From positions 54,615,076-54,679,075 of the forward strand of contig CM060970.1 of assembly GCA_030765045.1 (NCBI GenBank): a stretch of DNA of 64,000 bases, written 5' to 3'. Below are positions 35,002 through 46,375 of this stretch, one piece after another. The notes under the pieces were generated by a model, which did not search any database, was not told the origin of the DNA, and worked only from the letters and a program-made list of their open reading frames with translations. Position 1 is the first letter of the stretch. Every line of letters begins with the position of its first letter. Source of the stretch: Tenodera sinensis. Taxonomy: Eukaryota; Arthropoda; Insecta; Mantodea; Mantidae. The position numbers were made by a program, and so were the translations under genes.

Positions 35002-36365
35002 TAGCTGTTATGAAACGTATAGCTCCCTGAAAAAGCAATATTCTGTTCGAACAGAAATGTTTTAAGGCAGTTATTTAGTGTTTCAAATGAGGTTATGGCT
35101 GATTAGGTACATATGTTGTTTACTTGTAGGCTTCTTTCATCTGCAAACCAATTGATCAGCCAAATAAAGTTTTCCGCCCAGTTTTCTTTACTTCTGCATA
35201 TGAATCAGTTTTGCTTCCTTCTACTACCTAAACTAAGCAGAGAAAATTCCAGATCACACTTTTATCAAAATTAACGTTTTGAGGTTTCTTTGATAATTAT
35301 AAAAACATACTTTTAGAAAGATATTTGTGTGGGTAACACAAATGTTCGAATCGTTCAGTTTCTGTTGTGGTCATGAAAATCATCGTGATTCCCTGTTGAT
35401 GGACGGACATGATTTAAATTATATGAAGAACGCGCTTTCCATTAGCACAATACTTAAATATTTAATTAAAGAAGTAAAATTTTAATGGAAAAAGGCAATG
35501 TTTTAATTGACCCATTAAATATGTTCTGAAAACGTAAGGTAAACTTCTTTATTTCGAGGTTTAATTTTGAACAAAAGGGGACAAGTTATGCAGATCAGAT
35601 CAGAAATGAGCTCGCTAGCTGGGAGGGAAAGCGGCATATCGTTTGTATCTGTAACAGATTGTTAGTGCTTGTTGAAAGGTTGTGTTCATAGCCTCTACCG
35701 CTTGTTTCTGTGGCAGATTGTTGTCCAATTTTTGCGAATGCTGTTTTAAAGTTAGTCACAATCTTCGATCTCGAGTAGGCAAAAGCTACTGCAATCTGAA
35801 CCATGGTAGAAAATCAATAGAATTACTCAGAAGGTGACTGTAAGTACAAATTTCTCGCATTTTTTAGGGACAGATTTCGTGTGAATGGCTAAAAAATCGA
35901 TTTTTTGTTTCCTGTGTTGTAACACTACGACATTTTAAGAATCCAATGATATGTTACAATGTGGGTATTACGGAGATTTAAATATGGCGTCCGCTGAGTC
36001 ACGCCCCTTTTAAAAATGAAAATCACCATCGATAGTAAATATTTTATAACATTATAACTGCATAAAAGTTGCCAAAGGCTAGAATCAAGAAAAGAAGCTT
36101 GAAGAGGAAGAATGAGGATCAAGAATCATAGGAACAAGGCGATACTTTAAATTTTAGTTAGTTAGCCCAAAAAAAAAGCATTAAATTAGGTTCTTCCATT
36201 TTCCTTTTTGGGCTTTTCCCGCAAGTTTAAACTCTTTTCTCAGAAACTAGTTACTTTAAGGGGCTGAAATTTCTTTGATGTTGCACACCATCTAGTTTAA
36301 CAAATGAGTGGAAGGATAATTTTATATGTAATATATTGAATTTTTAAAGATTACGTGGAATAACA
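35002..36365. other. No supportable feature
   Basis: AT-rich. A segment at 35280-35340 vaguely recalls the family A 5' region but is below what can be called. Confidence 0.45.
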
Positions 36366-36409
36366 GGCGGCACCGTGGCCGAGCGGATAGCGCGCTCGCC
36401 TACCACCTA
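36366..36409 (+). repeat. Extra tandem copy of the S1 SINE tRNA 5' half
   Basis: A 44-base unit starting GGCGGCACCGTGGCCGAGCG precedes an almost identical unit that starts at 36410. The head has GGCGGC both at its start and after the anticodon-arm region, which offers a simple slippage route. Confidence 0.88.
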
Positions 36410-36780
36410 GGCGGCGCCGTGGCCGAGCGGTTAGTGCGCTCGCCTACCACCTCGGCGGCCCAGGTTCGATCCCAGGGAGCCGCATGTGGTATTCGTGGTG
36501 GACGAAGCGGCGTCAGGGCGGGTTTTCTCCGGGTTCTGCGGGTTTCCCCGCCACTAATTCCACCAATTGCTCCATTATCACCTTTCCAGTCATCCATTTC
36601 GCCTGCATTTCATATCATCCTCTTCCTCACTATCATAGCTGGTGCTTGGCTGACTACCTGCTTCCAGGTGTTCACTCTGTCTGGTCCAGAGGTCCCTGTG
36701 CTCCCCGACAGGCGTCTAACCCTAGGCACTGGCTTATAAGTCCTACATAAGGGCAGGGTAATCAGGGAAAGAAAGAAAGA
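36410..36780 (+). mobile_element. tRNA-derived SINE, family S1, tail type a
   Basis: Head: GTGGCCGAGCGGTTAG (A box of Leu/Ser type) and CCAGGTTCGATCCCAGG (B box). Centre: GGCGGGTTTTCTCCGGGTTC followed by GGTTTCCCCGCCA, the kind of conserved central core shared by many invertebrate SINEs. Tail a: GCTGACTACCTGCTTCC, then ACCCTAGGCACTGGCTTATA and CCTACATAAGGGC. A second tail-a copy is at 43047. Frames of 88-106 codons here are incidental. Confidence 0.88.
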
Positions 36781-37865
36781 ATATTTTGATCTACACAGAA
36801 CTTTTTGGATCTTATATTTCACTGGGCAAAAAAAAATTATGGCAGATATGTGTCCCTAATAACATAAATTTAATTTATAGACCTCATTTAAAAAGTCTAT
36901 TAATAAAAATTGTGAGGTGATATTACTAATTTTGCATTATCAGTACGTCAGAAAACATTTACTGGATAGATAGTGTAATTTTACTACATTATTGTCGAGC
37001 TAACCTTCCCCTGAATTCTGATGTTGAAATATACATAGCTTAACACCATATTGAGTTTGCCATAGTACCACAGTTCTTAAAAGCTACAATAGTCATACGT
37101 AACAAAGAAACAAATGTATGCACTGCTGATGGGCGAGGAAAGAAAGAGCACTGCAATTTGAAGACCGTTCAGTAGGCCGTATTTATCATAAAATAACAAG
37201 TTATTAAGAGACGATGGGCGGCGTCGCATGTGAAATATGTACATCTGGGTTGGCCTTAATACCCTGTGAAGTGGTTATGGGAGCAAGAGCCTTAATTTGC
37301 ATAAGGCTCTAAGCCGGATGTGATGTAATGATAAAAGAGTTGAGGACCAAGTATTGATGTTTCCTATTTCGTGATGTTTATCACAACTATTGGTGCTGTG
37401 AAAGTGATATATGAGGACAGAAATAGCTTTTTATTCTGTCTGGCATTAACTTTGACATACGGTGATTATACTGTCAGCTGCTAAGTAGCTAAGAATCATG
37501 GTGGCATTTATTCCTCGGTGTAACACGCTAGCTAGACATTTACGACACGTTCGTATTAGGTGAGTAGTGCATCGATTCCCTGACCCTTCCGTCGCTGCAC
37601 ATTCACACACCCTTGTTCCTTATAATAGAGCGTAAATAAGGGCGTTTCGTGCACCTAAACTAGGTCACATAAAATACAACTTAGCATTACATAATATCAT
37701 AGTATTTATTATATTTAGATGACATTTTTAGTTCTTTACAGAGTCATGCCCAATACTTAAACTTTTTCACTAGCCTTAATCTACAGATTATAGGTTACAT
37801 CCGCTTAGTGCCCTGCCTATTAATAAGTATTGACCTTTTCTCTCTAGTTCTGTCTTCTTTCTCAT
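36781..37865. other. No supportable feature
   Basis: AT-rich spacer without repeat matches found. Confidence 0.5.
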
Positions 37866-38080
37866 TTTTACTTTCTATACTAGGTTTAGTAAAGTAGAGG
37901 TATTGTATTTCACCCAAAAATTCAAGTCGAGCTTTCACCGGAAATGTATGTGTTGAGGTACCCTGAATCCAAAACAGAAGCATTTTTAGAAAAAAAGTAC
38001 GTGTGTTTATGTCTCTGTCAGTCTTTGGACAGCATACCTCAAAAACAAAAAGTAGGTTAAAAACCAAAGTTAATATTCAA
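37866..38080 (+). repeat. Family A repeat, 5' fragment
   Basis: Starts TACTTTCTATACTAGG and keeps TTCACCGGAAATGTATG, TTAGAAAAAAAGTACG, a short GTGTGTTTATGTCTC tract and GACAGCATACCTCAAAAAC. It ends after AAACCAAAGTTAATATTC. Confidence 0.85.
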
Positions 38081-38762
38081 GTCAATATCGGAAACTACTG
38101 CCCCGCCGAGCCCAACCCAATCCGAACAACACGATTAATATCGGAGAAGTACCACGAGTGTTAAGCGTCCGCAACACCCACACCATAGCAGTTCTAGAGT
38201 TTCGGATCCCCCACGCCCCGCCCTAAGTGGATCTTGTGACAGGTAACTATTGGAATAACCTTTACCAAATATTCACCTACTCACCGATTTACAAAAAAAT
38301 CGGACCTGGCTAGTTGGAATGCATCTACTGAGAGCTTTTCTCGAATAGTAGAGGGAAAACGCTTCATGTTTTATCAGAAGAATAGCACGAAAGGAAATTT
38401 TAATGCGGGGATTCTCATTTGGCTGTTTGCATTTTAAACACGGTCCGTGTTCAAATGTTATCTTGAAGCATCTTAATACATTCCCAAAACTCTGAAAGCT
38501 CTCACGCTTGCTTTTAAATGTTCTACATCTCGCGTTTAATTAACATACAACTTGCGCAATTAAACACAGGCTGAGGGAAAAATATCGCCACTAGTTGCAG
38601 AGAAGGAAACAGAAGCCATAGGGTTAGATTTTCCGTCTAAAATAGGTTTTGAGGCTTCTTAAATAATAAAAAAACAATAGAAGAAACCGTACGTTTAGAA
38701 CTCTCATTCACACCTACAAGTGTAAAAAGGATTAATCAAAAGCTGCAAGTTTAATAAACATT
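38081..38762. other. G+C-rich patch then plain sequence
   Basis: 38095-38240 is CpG- and C-rich (CTGCCCCGCCGAGCCC, CCACGCCCCGCCC) and joins the broken end of the family A fragment. Nothing recognisable. The remainder is AT-rich. Confidence 0.35.
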
Positions 38763-38816
38763 AACATCTTTTCTTTTTTCTTTCTTTTTTTTTTTTTTTT
38801 TTCTTTTTTTCTTTTT
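38763..38816 (+). repeat. T-rich tract
   Basis: Poly-T with scattered C over about 54 bases; a chance Lys-rich frame lies opposite. Confidence 0.9.
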
Positions 38817-39902
38817 AATGTGGGGCAGTAGGCTGTATAAGTCTATGCTGTTACATATAATTCCGAAAAATTGGTCCAAACAAATCAACACCTGTACAAA
38901 AATACAAATAACAGAAATGAAATTCCTAATATCTATAGCAGAATATACAGAACTGAACGTAAGTCCAATATGAACATTATGAGCTAATAGGAGAATGAAA
39001 TAACGTTTATGCATCATGCACTGCTTATACCATTGTAACGGACCTCATTATATACATCTCTTCTTAACGATTCTGCTACCCACCAAGCAAAAGTGCACCC
39101 GCTCATGGCACTGCTAACCACCAATCAAAATATCCACATGTATAGGTCGCGCGTTACTTCTTGACGAATGAAAATTTTATATGTAAGGTTGAATGCGAGT
39201 CACTACTCAGCTTTTGCGGGAACGAGAGAGAGGAGGTACAGTCTGCAGTGAGATGACGCACATGCTTCTGAGCTGAACCAGTACAACACTACAAATAAAT
39301 TTATCACACTTCCAGTAATATCAGCCACACGTATTATGCACTATACCTCTATAACTGTTTCCACTTAACTTTATTGCATTTCTTCTATTCCCGACATTTC
39401 TCCCTCGTCTTCCTTGTCTGAATTGCTGTTATTTTCGTTGTATGCATACATCCGTACCGCACAAAACTTTTGCAGTCGACTGTGACAGCGTGACAGAGGA
39501 AAACAGAGGTGTCTGTTATCGTAGCATAAACATTTGCTGACCTGTTTATTAAGGGTAGGCTCACTCATTGGATTTCTGCTCAAGGTCATTCGTCAAGAAC
39601 GAACGCGCAACCTATAGCAATCAATAGTTTGCTATCTGCGCACATTCGCGCATATGAAAAGTATAATAATGATGATAATGATAATTGCAAACATTATGAG
39701 TAGTATATCGGGAAAACATGTATTTGAAAATATCTTTACAAAGAAACGTCACTGAGAAGAGGCAAAAGGTTGTGAAGGTTAGGGCATTGAATGCATAGCT
39801 TTTGTTACTGGGGTCTCGTTTGGTTTATTTCCGGAGTTCAGTTTAGACTCTCGAGGACGGGGCAAATTCCTGATACTCAGTAGAACCGACCAATATATGA
39901 AG
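38817..39902. other. No supportable feature
   Basis: Small patches with CGCGCG-type words near 39145 and 39640; no coding or repeat evidence. Confidence 0.45.
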
Positions 39903-40000
39903 GTTCAGTCAGTCAGTCAGTCAGTCAGTCAGTCAGTCAGTCAGTCAGTCAGTCAGGCGTTCAGGTGGTCAGTCAGTCAGTCAGGCGTTCAGGTGGTCAC
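39903..40000 (+). repeat. (CAGT)n tandem repeat with a duplicated edge
   Basis: About 12 CAGT units, then CAGGCGTTCAGGTGGT, three more CAGT units, and CAGGCGTTCAGGTGGT again. The edge sequence is duplicated together with part of the array. Confidence 0.95.
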
Positions 40001-41149
40001 TCAGTCCATCATCTTTGCCTCTTGCTTTATGAAGGCAAGGGTGTTTGCAATTATTCCCCTGCTCTATGTCATGTTTTGTCAATTAACTTCGAAAACGCAG
40101 GGATCATTGTTATAAAGATAAACAATTTAGCATCCACTGCTGTCTTTGAAAAGAAAAACAATTGTGAAATACTTTCAATACAGACCATGCGTGTTGCTTC
40201 TCTGTGAGTAAGCAAAGGTATCATATCGCTTACTGGAGTAAGCTAGCGTAAACAATACCTAATCTCGGTAGCTGCCATGATAGTCAGGGTCACAATTTCA
40301 GAAGTTTTGTGTGCCTAATTACAGCGCCAAAATGTGCTGTTACCGGACAATTTCTAGCAATTCATGATTGGCGCATATCAGAGTAGACAATCATTACAAA
40401 GTTCCAAATACAAAGTGTAAATACAATAGTAAACATGTTTTTTTGTAAACATATTGATTTTACATCCCACTACACCTGTAGAAACACAATAATGATTAGT
40501 TATGTAACAGTAAATAAAAATATTTATCTACTTCTCCAGCTGAAAACTTCCGCCCATAACTCACATTCGTTTAAATTAAATATAATCAGTGAAAATTACA
40601 ATCGATGGTTTTTGTTAGATTTGGTTTATTGTTCTAATTAACTAATCAGTATATATGAGTATTGCTTATTTGATTTCGTTGTTATCTTTTGTTCATATAT
40701 TATCAGACATGAATACACCGTGCGTATGAGAGCAGCAATAATGCGTTTCAATTTCGAGCATACACTTTTTCCCCCCAGTGTGTTGCGTGTTTATTTATTT
40801 TTATTGCAGCGGGAACGATAAACAACGCATGCATCACGGACGACCTGTTATGAAACAGCAAAATAAGTAACAAAAGCAGTAGGGGCAACTCGTAAACATT
40901 TATTTAGAGATTACAGAGTAATCACTTTCTTTTTGAATAGTTTTTGGTGAATAAATAATGAGAATTTAGAAATTCAGCACCTTACATTAGTACGTTATTT
41001 TAAATATGTCTAATGTGAGAATTGTATTTAAGGCAATGTATTGGCGAAATATGGTACAAAATGTGAAGATTTTCGATTTTTTGGGGCATTTTATTACACC
41101 TTGCAATGAAATTTGGTTAATTCAAGTTATTTTTTAATTTCAATTTTAC
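40001..41149. other. No supportable feature
   Basis: AT-rich. Frames of 68-80 codons only. Confidence 0.5.
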
Positions 41150-41315
41150 GGCTGCGCCATGGCCAAGTGTTAGATCATTCGCCTCTCACAAAAGCGGGGC
41201 AATACCAGGCAACTGCATGTGGGATTTAATGGTGGACAAAGTGGCCCAATGGCAATTACTCACTGCCTATGGTGCCGAATGTAGTAAAAGCAGGCGTTAA
41301 ACGCTACCAATTTTT
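41150..41315 (+). mobile_element. tRNA-derived SINE, family S1, tail type b, decayed
   Basis: GGCTGCGCCATGGCCAAGTG is a mutated A-box region. GCATGTGGGATTTAATGGTG matches the segment after the B box, the central core is mostly lost, and the tail GTAAAAGCAGGCGTTAAACG is the type b end also seen at 46110-46375. Confidence 0.75.
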
Positions 41316-41426
41316 TTCAACTTCCCCTCTGTGGTGTTGAACTTGATATATAAACATAATTATCGTCTTTTATTGGAACATTATTTTGTTTAATTCAAAT
41401 TCCCCATTTTTCCTAGGGTGTGGAAA

Positions 41427-41605
41427 TTGTGTGTGTGTGTGTGTGTGTGGTGTGGTGTGGTGTGTGTTGTGTGTTGTGTGTTGTGTGTTGTGTGTTGTGT
41501 GTTGTGTGTTGTGTGTTGTGTGTTGTGTGTTGTGTGTTGTGTGTTGTGTGTTGTGTGTTGTGTGTTGTGTGTTGTGTGTTGTGTGTGTGTGTGCGTGTGT
41601 GTGTC
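41427..41605 (+). repeat. Seven-base (GTGTTGT)n repeat within a GT tract
   Basis: A GT tract, a short TGTGG part, about 17 units of a seven-base repeat, then GT again. The Cys/Val-rich and Thr/His-rich frames over it are artefacts. Confidence 0.97.
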
Positions 41606-43046
41606 ATGACATTCCTTCTAATATGTGCTTCATAGAAGCATTACAAACAAAAAAATCGAATGAAATTTTGTTCTTTGCTCAGCCAATTTCGAATGATCAA
41701 ATGGTTTTTGATGCAAATCGTGATTGCACAAGAATATAAAATACGCAGAGTAACTCCTTTCTGAAATACTTTCGGTAGTAATTATGAGACATCACACAGG
41801 GTTTTGAAATAATTAATCATTTAATAGACGTGAAGGAATACTACGTTCAGCTCCTTCAGACGTGTAACATGTCGACAACGTTACGTTGAGGTTGGTCAGG
41901 GAATTAACCTGGATTGTGGATGTAAATACTTCCGCTTTCGCTTTGTGTTTTGGAAGCTAACGCTTGTGATTGGCTTACACATGCACGGTAGACACAGAAG
42001 GACAAGGCACGGTATGTGTTTATGTTTTAAGACGCACCGTTAGCAACTTCGTTTATGTAGTTATGTAGGAAATGGTCAGAGACCAAACGTAAGATACAGA
42101 ATATGTTCCAAATACCGAAATCTATTACTGATTCAAATTAATGTAATGACTTCACCCCGGTATTTCATATTACCATTTCAGAAACATTTTATTATGAATA
42201 AAAAAGTTAAATCTTGAAAACGATTTGACATAGTAGGGACATCTGTTAATAAATTCGCAACGGCTTATGGCATTACCCACGACAAACAACAAGTGCTTAT
42301 TTTTTAGTAATTTAAGAAGTAATATATTTTGGCACATGTATTTTGTCTTTTAAGCTTTTAAATTTTTTAGAAAATTTAATTTCTTATCCTGATCAAATCT
42401 TCTTTATTGTGCCTATCTGTACACATTAACTAATAAAACAAAATGGAAATAAAGCAAACCAAATACGTGAATGCAGCAAATTCCATTTTACATATGAACT
42501 CCAAGTAAGCTCACGACAACCCCAAGATTAATTCTGGAAGGCTTTTATTACCTGATGAGGATCATAGAAAAGGAACATAAAGTAAACATCCCTTTAAAAT
42601 AGTTAAATGAGTTTGTGTATTGCCCACTAATGCCACCGAAAGACCACGCCCCTATACCCATAAGCTACGTGTACACCTACCCAAACAATGACCACAGTAA
42701 GTGGCCCTGACTTACTAGGCCGCGCCCATCCAGCATTAAGGTAAATTATATGACACGCTTTGTTCAATGAAAAGCATTAGAAGAAGAGTTTCTAAGCCTT
42801 CGGCCTAATTGCATAATCGTTAGTTCCGTGGGAGTTAGTGAGGTATAGCCAGTTGGTGATAAACCTGAATATCGCTCTAAGAATGGTTTCAACAGACATT
42901 AGAAGCTTAACTACTCGAATAGACATTAGCAAATTTCTTCCACTATATATTCCCCTCGGTTAAAATTATTCATAATAACGTACTCTTATTACTTTTTACC
43001 GACACTTCATTGCAAATTATTTATTATTTTTTCGGCTTGAACTCTG
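41606..43046. other. No supportable feature
   Basis: AT-rich, apart from a mildly G+C-richer patch at 42620-42740 with no recognised content. Confidence 0.45.
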
Positions 43047-43327
43047 CTTTCGGCGCCGCCATGGCCGAGCGGTTAGACCGTTTGCGTCAATCCCAGGGAC
43101 CCGCATGTGGTATTCGTGGTAGACGAAACGGGTATAGGTGGGTTTTCTCCGAGTTCTATTTATCGCACCACTCATTCCATCAACTGCTTCATCATCACCT
43201 TTCGATGCGTCGATTTCGCCTGCATTTCACATCATCCTCTTCGTCACTCCCATACCTGAGCTGGGCTGACTACCCGCTTTCAGGTCTTCATTCTGACCCT
43301 AGGCACTGGCTTGTAAGTCCTACATAA
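43047..43327 (+). mobile_element. tRNA-derived SINE, family S1, tail type a, head deleted
   Basis: GCCATGGCCGAGCGGTTAGA gives the A box. Most of the anticodon arm and the first half of the B box are deleted, leaving CAATCCCAGGGACCCGCATG. Core GTGGGTTTTCTCCGAG and the type a tail through CACTGGCTTGTAAGTCC and CTACATAAG are intact. The damaged B box should abolish internal pol III promotion. Confidence 0.85.
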
Positions 43328-43362
43328 GACGAACGCTCTAACCACTAGGCCACGGCGCCGCC
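43328..43362 (-). repeat. Inverted S1 tRNA head directly after an S1 copy
   Basis: The minus strand reads GGCGGCGCCGTGGCCTAGTG and then GTTAGAGCG, the first half of an S1 head. It abuts the 3' end of the plus-strand S1 copy with no spacer, so the pair is bounded by facing tRNA heads. Confidence 0.85.
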
Positions 43363-43639
43363 ACTAAAACCTCAGATTCAAATTCCATTGCATACGAGTT
43401 AATATCATTGCCTATAGGCAACTGTTCCAAAATGAAAAACCGGCTATATGACCTTTCATATTAAAGGCAAGGGAATAATAAAAAACAATTGAAAATGTAT
43501 GCAAGATTTATTCTTGTTACAGAGAACATTGCAGTGTTGCTACTTTCCATGGTAGGTAATTTTGATTTCTGAAATTGTGTCAAAAAGATTACAAAAGCAT
43601 CCACTTTTTTACGCCAACATTATAATGTAACAAAAGAAG

Positions 43640-44090
43640 GAAAGACAAATTTTAAGGGAAATCTTGGGCCCTGTTCAAAATGATAAAGGATACTTTAGAC
43701 TCAGGAAAATTGAAGACCTATATAAAAGTAAAGAATGTGAAAAGATTCAGATACAATCATGAAAAGAAGAATAAGGTGGCTCAGTAATTTAATGAGAATG
43801 GATAATAATAGATTCGCAAAACAAATTTTCAAGCATACATATGAAAGTAAGAATAGTAACCAATGGATGCAAGGGATAAAAAAAGACTTAAATGAAATAG
43901 AAGTAACAGAAGAAATAATATAGGATAAAGCAAAGTTAAAGTTAACACAAAACTTCGAAGGTTTCCAGTTGAAGAAAGAAGAAAACTACTATGATTTGGA
44001 ACAAAAGAAAGAAGAAAATATCACACTGACAGGATGAAGAAATATTGGAAAGATAGGAAAAATAAAAGAAGTGGATATAAATGCCTTCCA
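43640..44090 (+). pseudogene. Non-LTR retrotransposon, extreme C-terminal fragment
   Basis: One frame gives LREILGPVQNDKGYFRLR and DLYKSKECEKI. After a frameshift MKRRIRWLSNLMRMDNNRFA and KQIFKHTYESKNSNQWMQGI follow, with a further acidic and Lys-rich tail. The RKILGP-x(n)-R-x-R-x-x-x-ELY and RR-x-RW-x-GHL-x-RMD patterns are typical of the far C-terminus of endonuclease-type non-LTR polyproteins, after the reverse transcriptase. Stops at about 43757 and 43921 inactivate it. 43363-43639 before it is plain spacer. Confidence 0.75.
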
Positions 44091-44569
44091 TTTCAACTTT
44101 AAACTCGAGCAATAAAAATTGTATTTTAAGCTACCATCGCGCGGAATTGTTGCATTTATATGCTTTTGTGATGGAGATTACATAGCCAGTAGGACAAGGT
44201 ACAGCACTGACTCCAATACACACAGAGAAGACTGCGCATACTCCGACTTTCAGAGGAAACCGACATAATTACGGGCTAATTGCGTACTCTGTAATGCATT
44301 AACACAGCAACTCCTTACAGAAAGCGTCCAACATGAGAGTATCTCTTCCATAAAGGAGTATACTCCAAGCAACTTGAAACGAAACGAAATAAACAACTGA
44401 TGTGGCAACATTGCTTAGATCTTCCCTTAATCACGTTTAAATGTGAGTGGAACAAGCTAATCACTCTCAAAGTTGGAGATACGAGTGTGATTAACAGACA
44501 GGACAGTGTGATACATTCCGTGAACTTCAAGATAAGCTTTCATTAACATATTACTGAGTGGACGATGAA
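44091..44569. other. No supportable feature
   Basis: Spacer between two non-LTR fragments; no motif seen. Confidence 0.45.
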
Positions 44570-45028
44570 GTGGGGGTAATAATTGTTGGGGATTTTAATG
44601 CTAGGATAGAACAACAGGTTACGCTCAGCAAACCAATTGAGGAGTATGATAAGGTATATGAAATAGACAATAGGCTTAGCAAAGGTACGGTTACAAATAT
44701 TAAAGGAAGGAAACATCGATTTTTGTGAGGAAAATTACCTCATGATTTGCAATGGATGTGGTAGACTATATATGTTCACCAGATATTGAAAAGGTCATGA
44801 ATACAGTAATATTTAGCTTCAATCTTCGTCTGAGATTAAAATCAAGAGAAGTAAATACTGATAGGAAGGAAGAATATATAGGGTCCTATAGATTTGTGCA
44901 AGTTCACAGATGGACCGAAGAAAAGTATGAAATATTCCGTAAAGGATTAAATTCAGCAAGAGCAAAAAAACTGCAAGACGGAATAGAGAGCTTACTAAAT
45001 ATGGGAAAAATTGAGCAAGCTCAAAATC
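44570..45028 (+). pseudogene. Non-LTR retrotransposon AP-endonuclease fragment
   Basis: VGVIIVGDFNARIEQQ contains the GDFNA motif of the apurinic-type endonuclease, with its catalytic Asp and Asn. After a frameshift IDFCEENYLMICNG corresponds to the following L-x-x-FC-x-x-N-L-x-I-x-NG block. Then DVVDYICSPDIEKVMN, in the 44752-45048 frame, matches the S-x-IDYI-x-x-S block. The last part is Lys/Glu-rich with no reverse transcriptase reached, and at 45029 family B begins. It codes for the N-terminal part of an element whose C-terminal type lies upstream at 43640, so at least two insertions or a rearrangement are needed. Confidence 0.75.
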
Positions 45029-45345
45029 TGCTGCGGTGCTTCGTTTAAGCGCTAGAGGAGTTAGTCATTACTGCCTCCCAACCTTGATTTACGGTAAATC
45101 AAGCATTTATCTTGGTAACGCACAATCTTAATCCGAAAAAACAAACACAGAACACATAAACAAAACATCAACACCTAATTATTTACAGTTACCTAATCAC
45201 AGCTTTACTATTCAAAGTAAATGTTGGAACGCACGCCCATTGCGATTAACATAAAAAGTACAACGGCGTGCCCTATTCTGCCTTACTCAGCCGGTTTAAA
45301 AGTTTGTCCATCTAATTTTGAATCGTGTGCTATTCTCAATGGTGT
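45029..45345 (+). repeat. Family B hairpin repeat, copy 3
   Basis: CTGCGGTGCTTCGTTTAAGC starts the copy exactly as at 26718. It continues through CACAGCTTTACTATTCAAAG to TCTAATTTTGAATCG. The right arm is largely eroded. Confidence 0.8.
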
Positions 45346-45439
45346 TTCCTGCACTTTTTATGAATTATTCTATAAATCATAATTATTTCATAGCATAGCA
45401 TACCCATAAAAATTATTTAATCCAGCAGAAAACTGATAA

Positions 45440-45890
45440 ATTTACTGTTCGTTGGCAGCACTGTAACAAATGACAAAATCCGTCCGGTCACTTTGTTGTT
45501 TTCTAATATTTTGGGACAAATATACAGTTTTCTCATCGTCGTTAACAGTCTACAGTCTTTCTTGCAATCACAACTAGTAACTTTTACTTCTGTAACCTTG
45601 CTTAGTCCTTTCAGTGTCTTTCTTCACTTTTTCTGTCTCTGATACACTCAATACGACGATGAAATCACTCATGCCCCTTGGAATCTTCTTACGACACACA
45701 CACAGCTTTCTCACACTCAATGACACACTGACCGACTCGTGTCCGTAACCGTCAACTCACGCACTGCAGTTTTCTGGCCTCCTTATATAGTGCGGGATCT
45801 TTCTCAAACTTTAAACACGTCGACAATGACGCATTTGGATCTTTCTCGAAGGTAGCCTCTTCGATTGTTAGTCACGTACCACAAACAGTC
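45440..45890 (-). promoter_or_regulatory. Family C repeat copy 2, TATA-bearing, LTR-like
   Basis: Minus strand: TATATAAGGAGGCC at about 45776-45789, then GAGTTGACGG, GTCAGTGTGTCATTGAGTG, GTGTGTGTCG and finally GTGACCGGACGGATTTTG. Same order as 22690-23095. Upstream of the TATA box are GAGAAAGATCC repeats. No open frame. Solo LTR or 5' end of an unidentified retroelement. Confidence 0.55.
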
Positions 45891-46109
45891 GCGCGAGGCA
45901 GCCAGACCTTAAATGCCTTTGCCTGCTCACCAGCCCGGCATGTGGTGTGAAGTAGATTGCCTCCGTCCGTTCTTTGTTATGCACCGAGTCCGTCGTCACA
46001 ATACAAAACATTTGACAGAGGTACAGTTGCCTAGCACTAGGGCCTTTATGGACATGTGACGAGGAAATATGATTGGTTCAGAAAGAGACCTAGAAGGCTA
46101 CAGTCCGCC

Positions 46110-46375
46110 ACACACAACCACGAGACATCTAACAGATCCGCCACGATAGCACAAACTCGCCTACCACCTAGGCGGCCCGGGTTCGATCCCAGGGACCCGC
46201 ATGTGGTATTCATGGTGGACGAAGCGGCGTCAGGGCGGGTTTTCTCCGGGTACTCCGGTTTCCCCCGCCATCTCATTCCACTGGTGCTCCATCTTCATTC
46301 CATGTATCATCAGTGTCACCGCCTGCGGTGCCGTAGTAGTAAAAGCGGGCGTTAAACACTATAAACAAACAAACC
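46110..46375 (+). mobile_element. tRNA-derived SINE, family S1, tail type b
   Basis: The 5' part of the head is scrambled. From CTCGCCTACCACCTAGGCGG onwards it is intact: B box CGGGTTCGATCCCAGGG, core GCGGGTTTTCTCCGGGTACT and TTTCCCCCGCCA, then tail b with GCCTGCGGTGCCGTAG, AAAGCGGGCGTTAAACAC and a short (AAAC)n end. The core is better preserved here than in the tail-a copies. Confidence 0.88.

Noticed and set aside
35280..35340. Possible family A 5' fragment (also 38640-38710)
   Set aside because: Only TTTTGAGG and TTTAGAA words match; below what can be separated from chance in AT-rich DNA.
41386..41739. 117-codon Cys/Val-rich frame and its Thr/His-rich antisense
   Set aside because: Translation of the GTGTTGT array.
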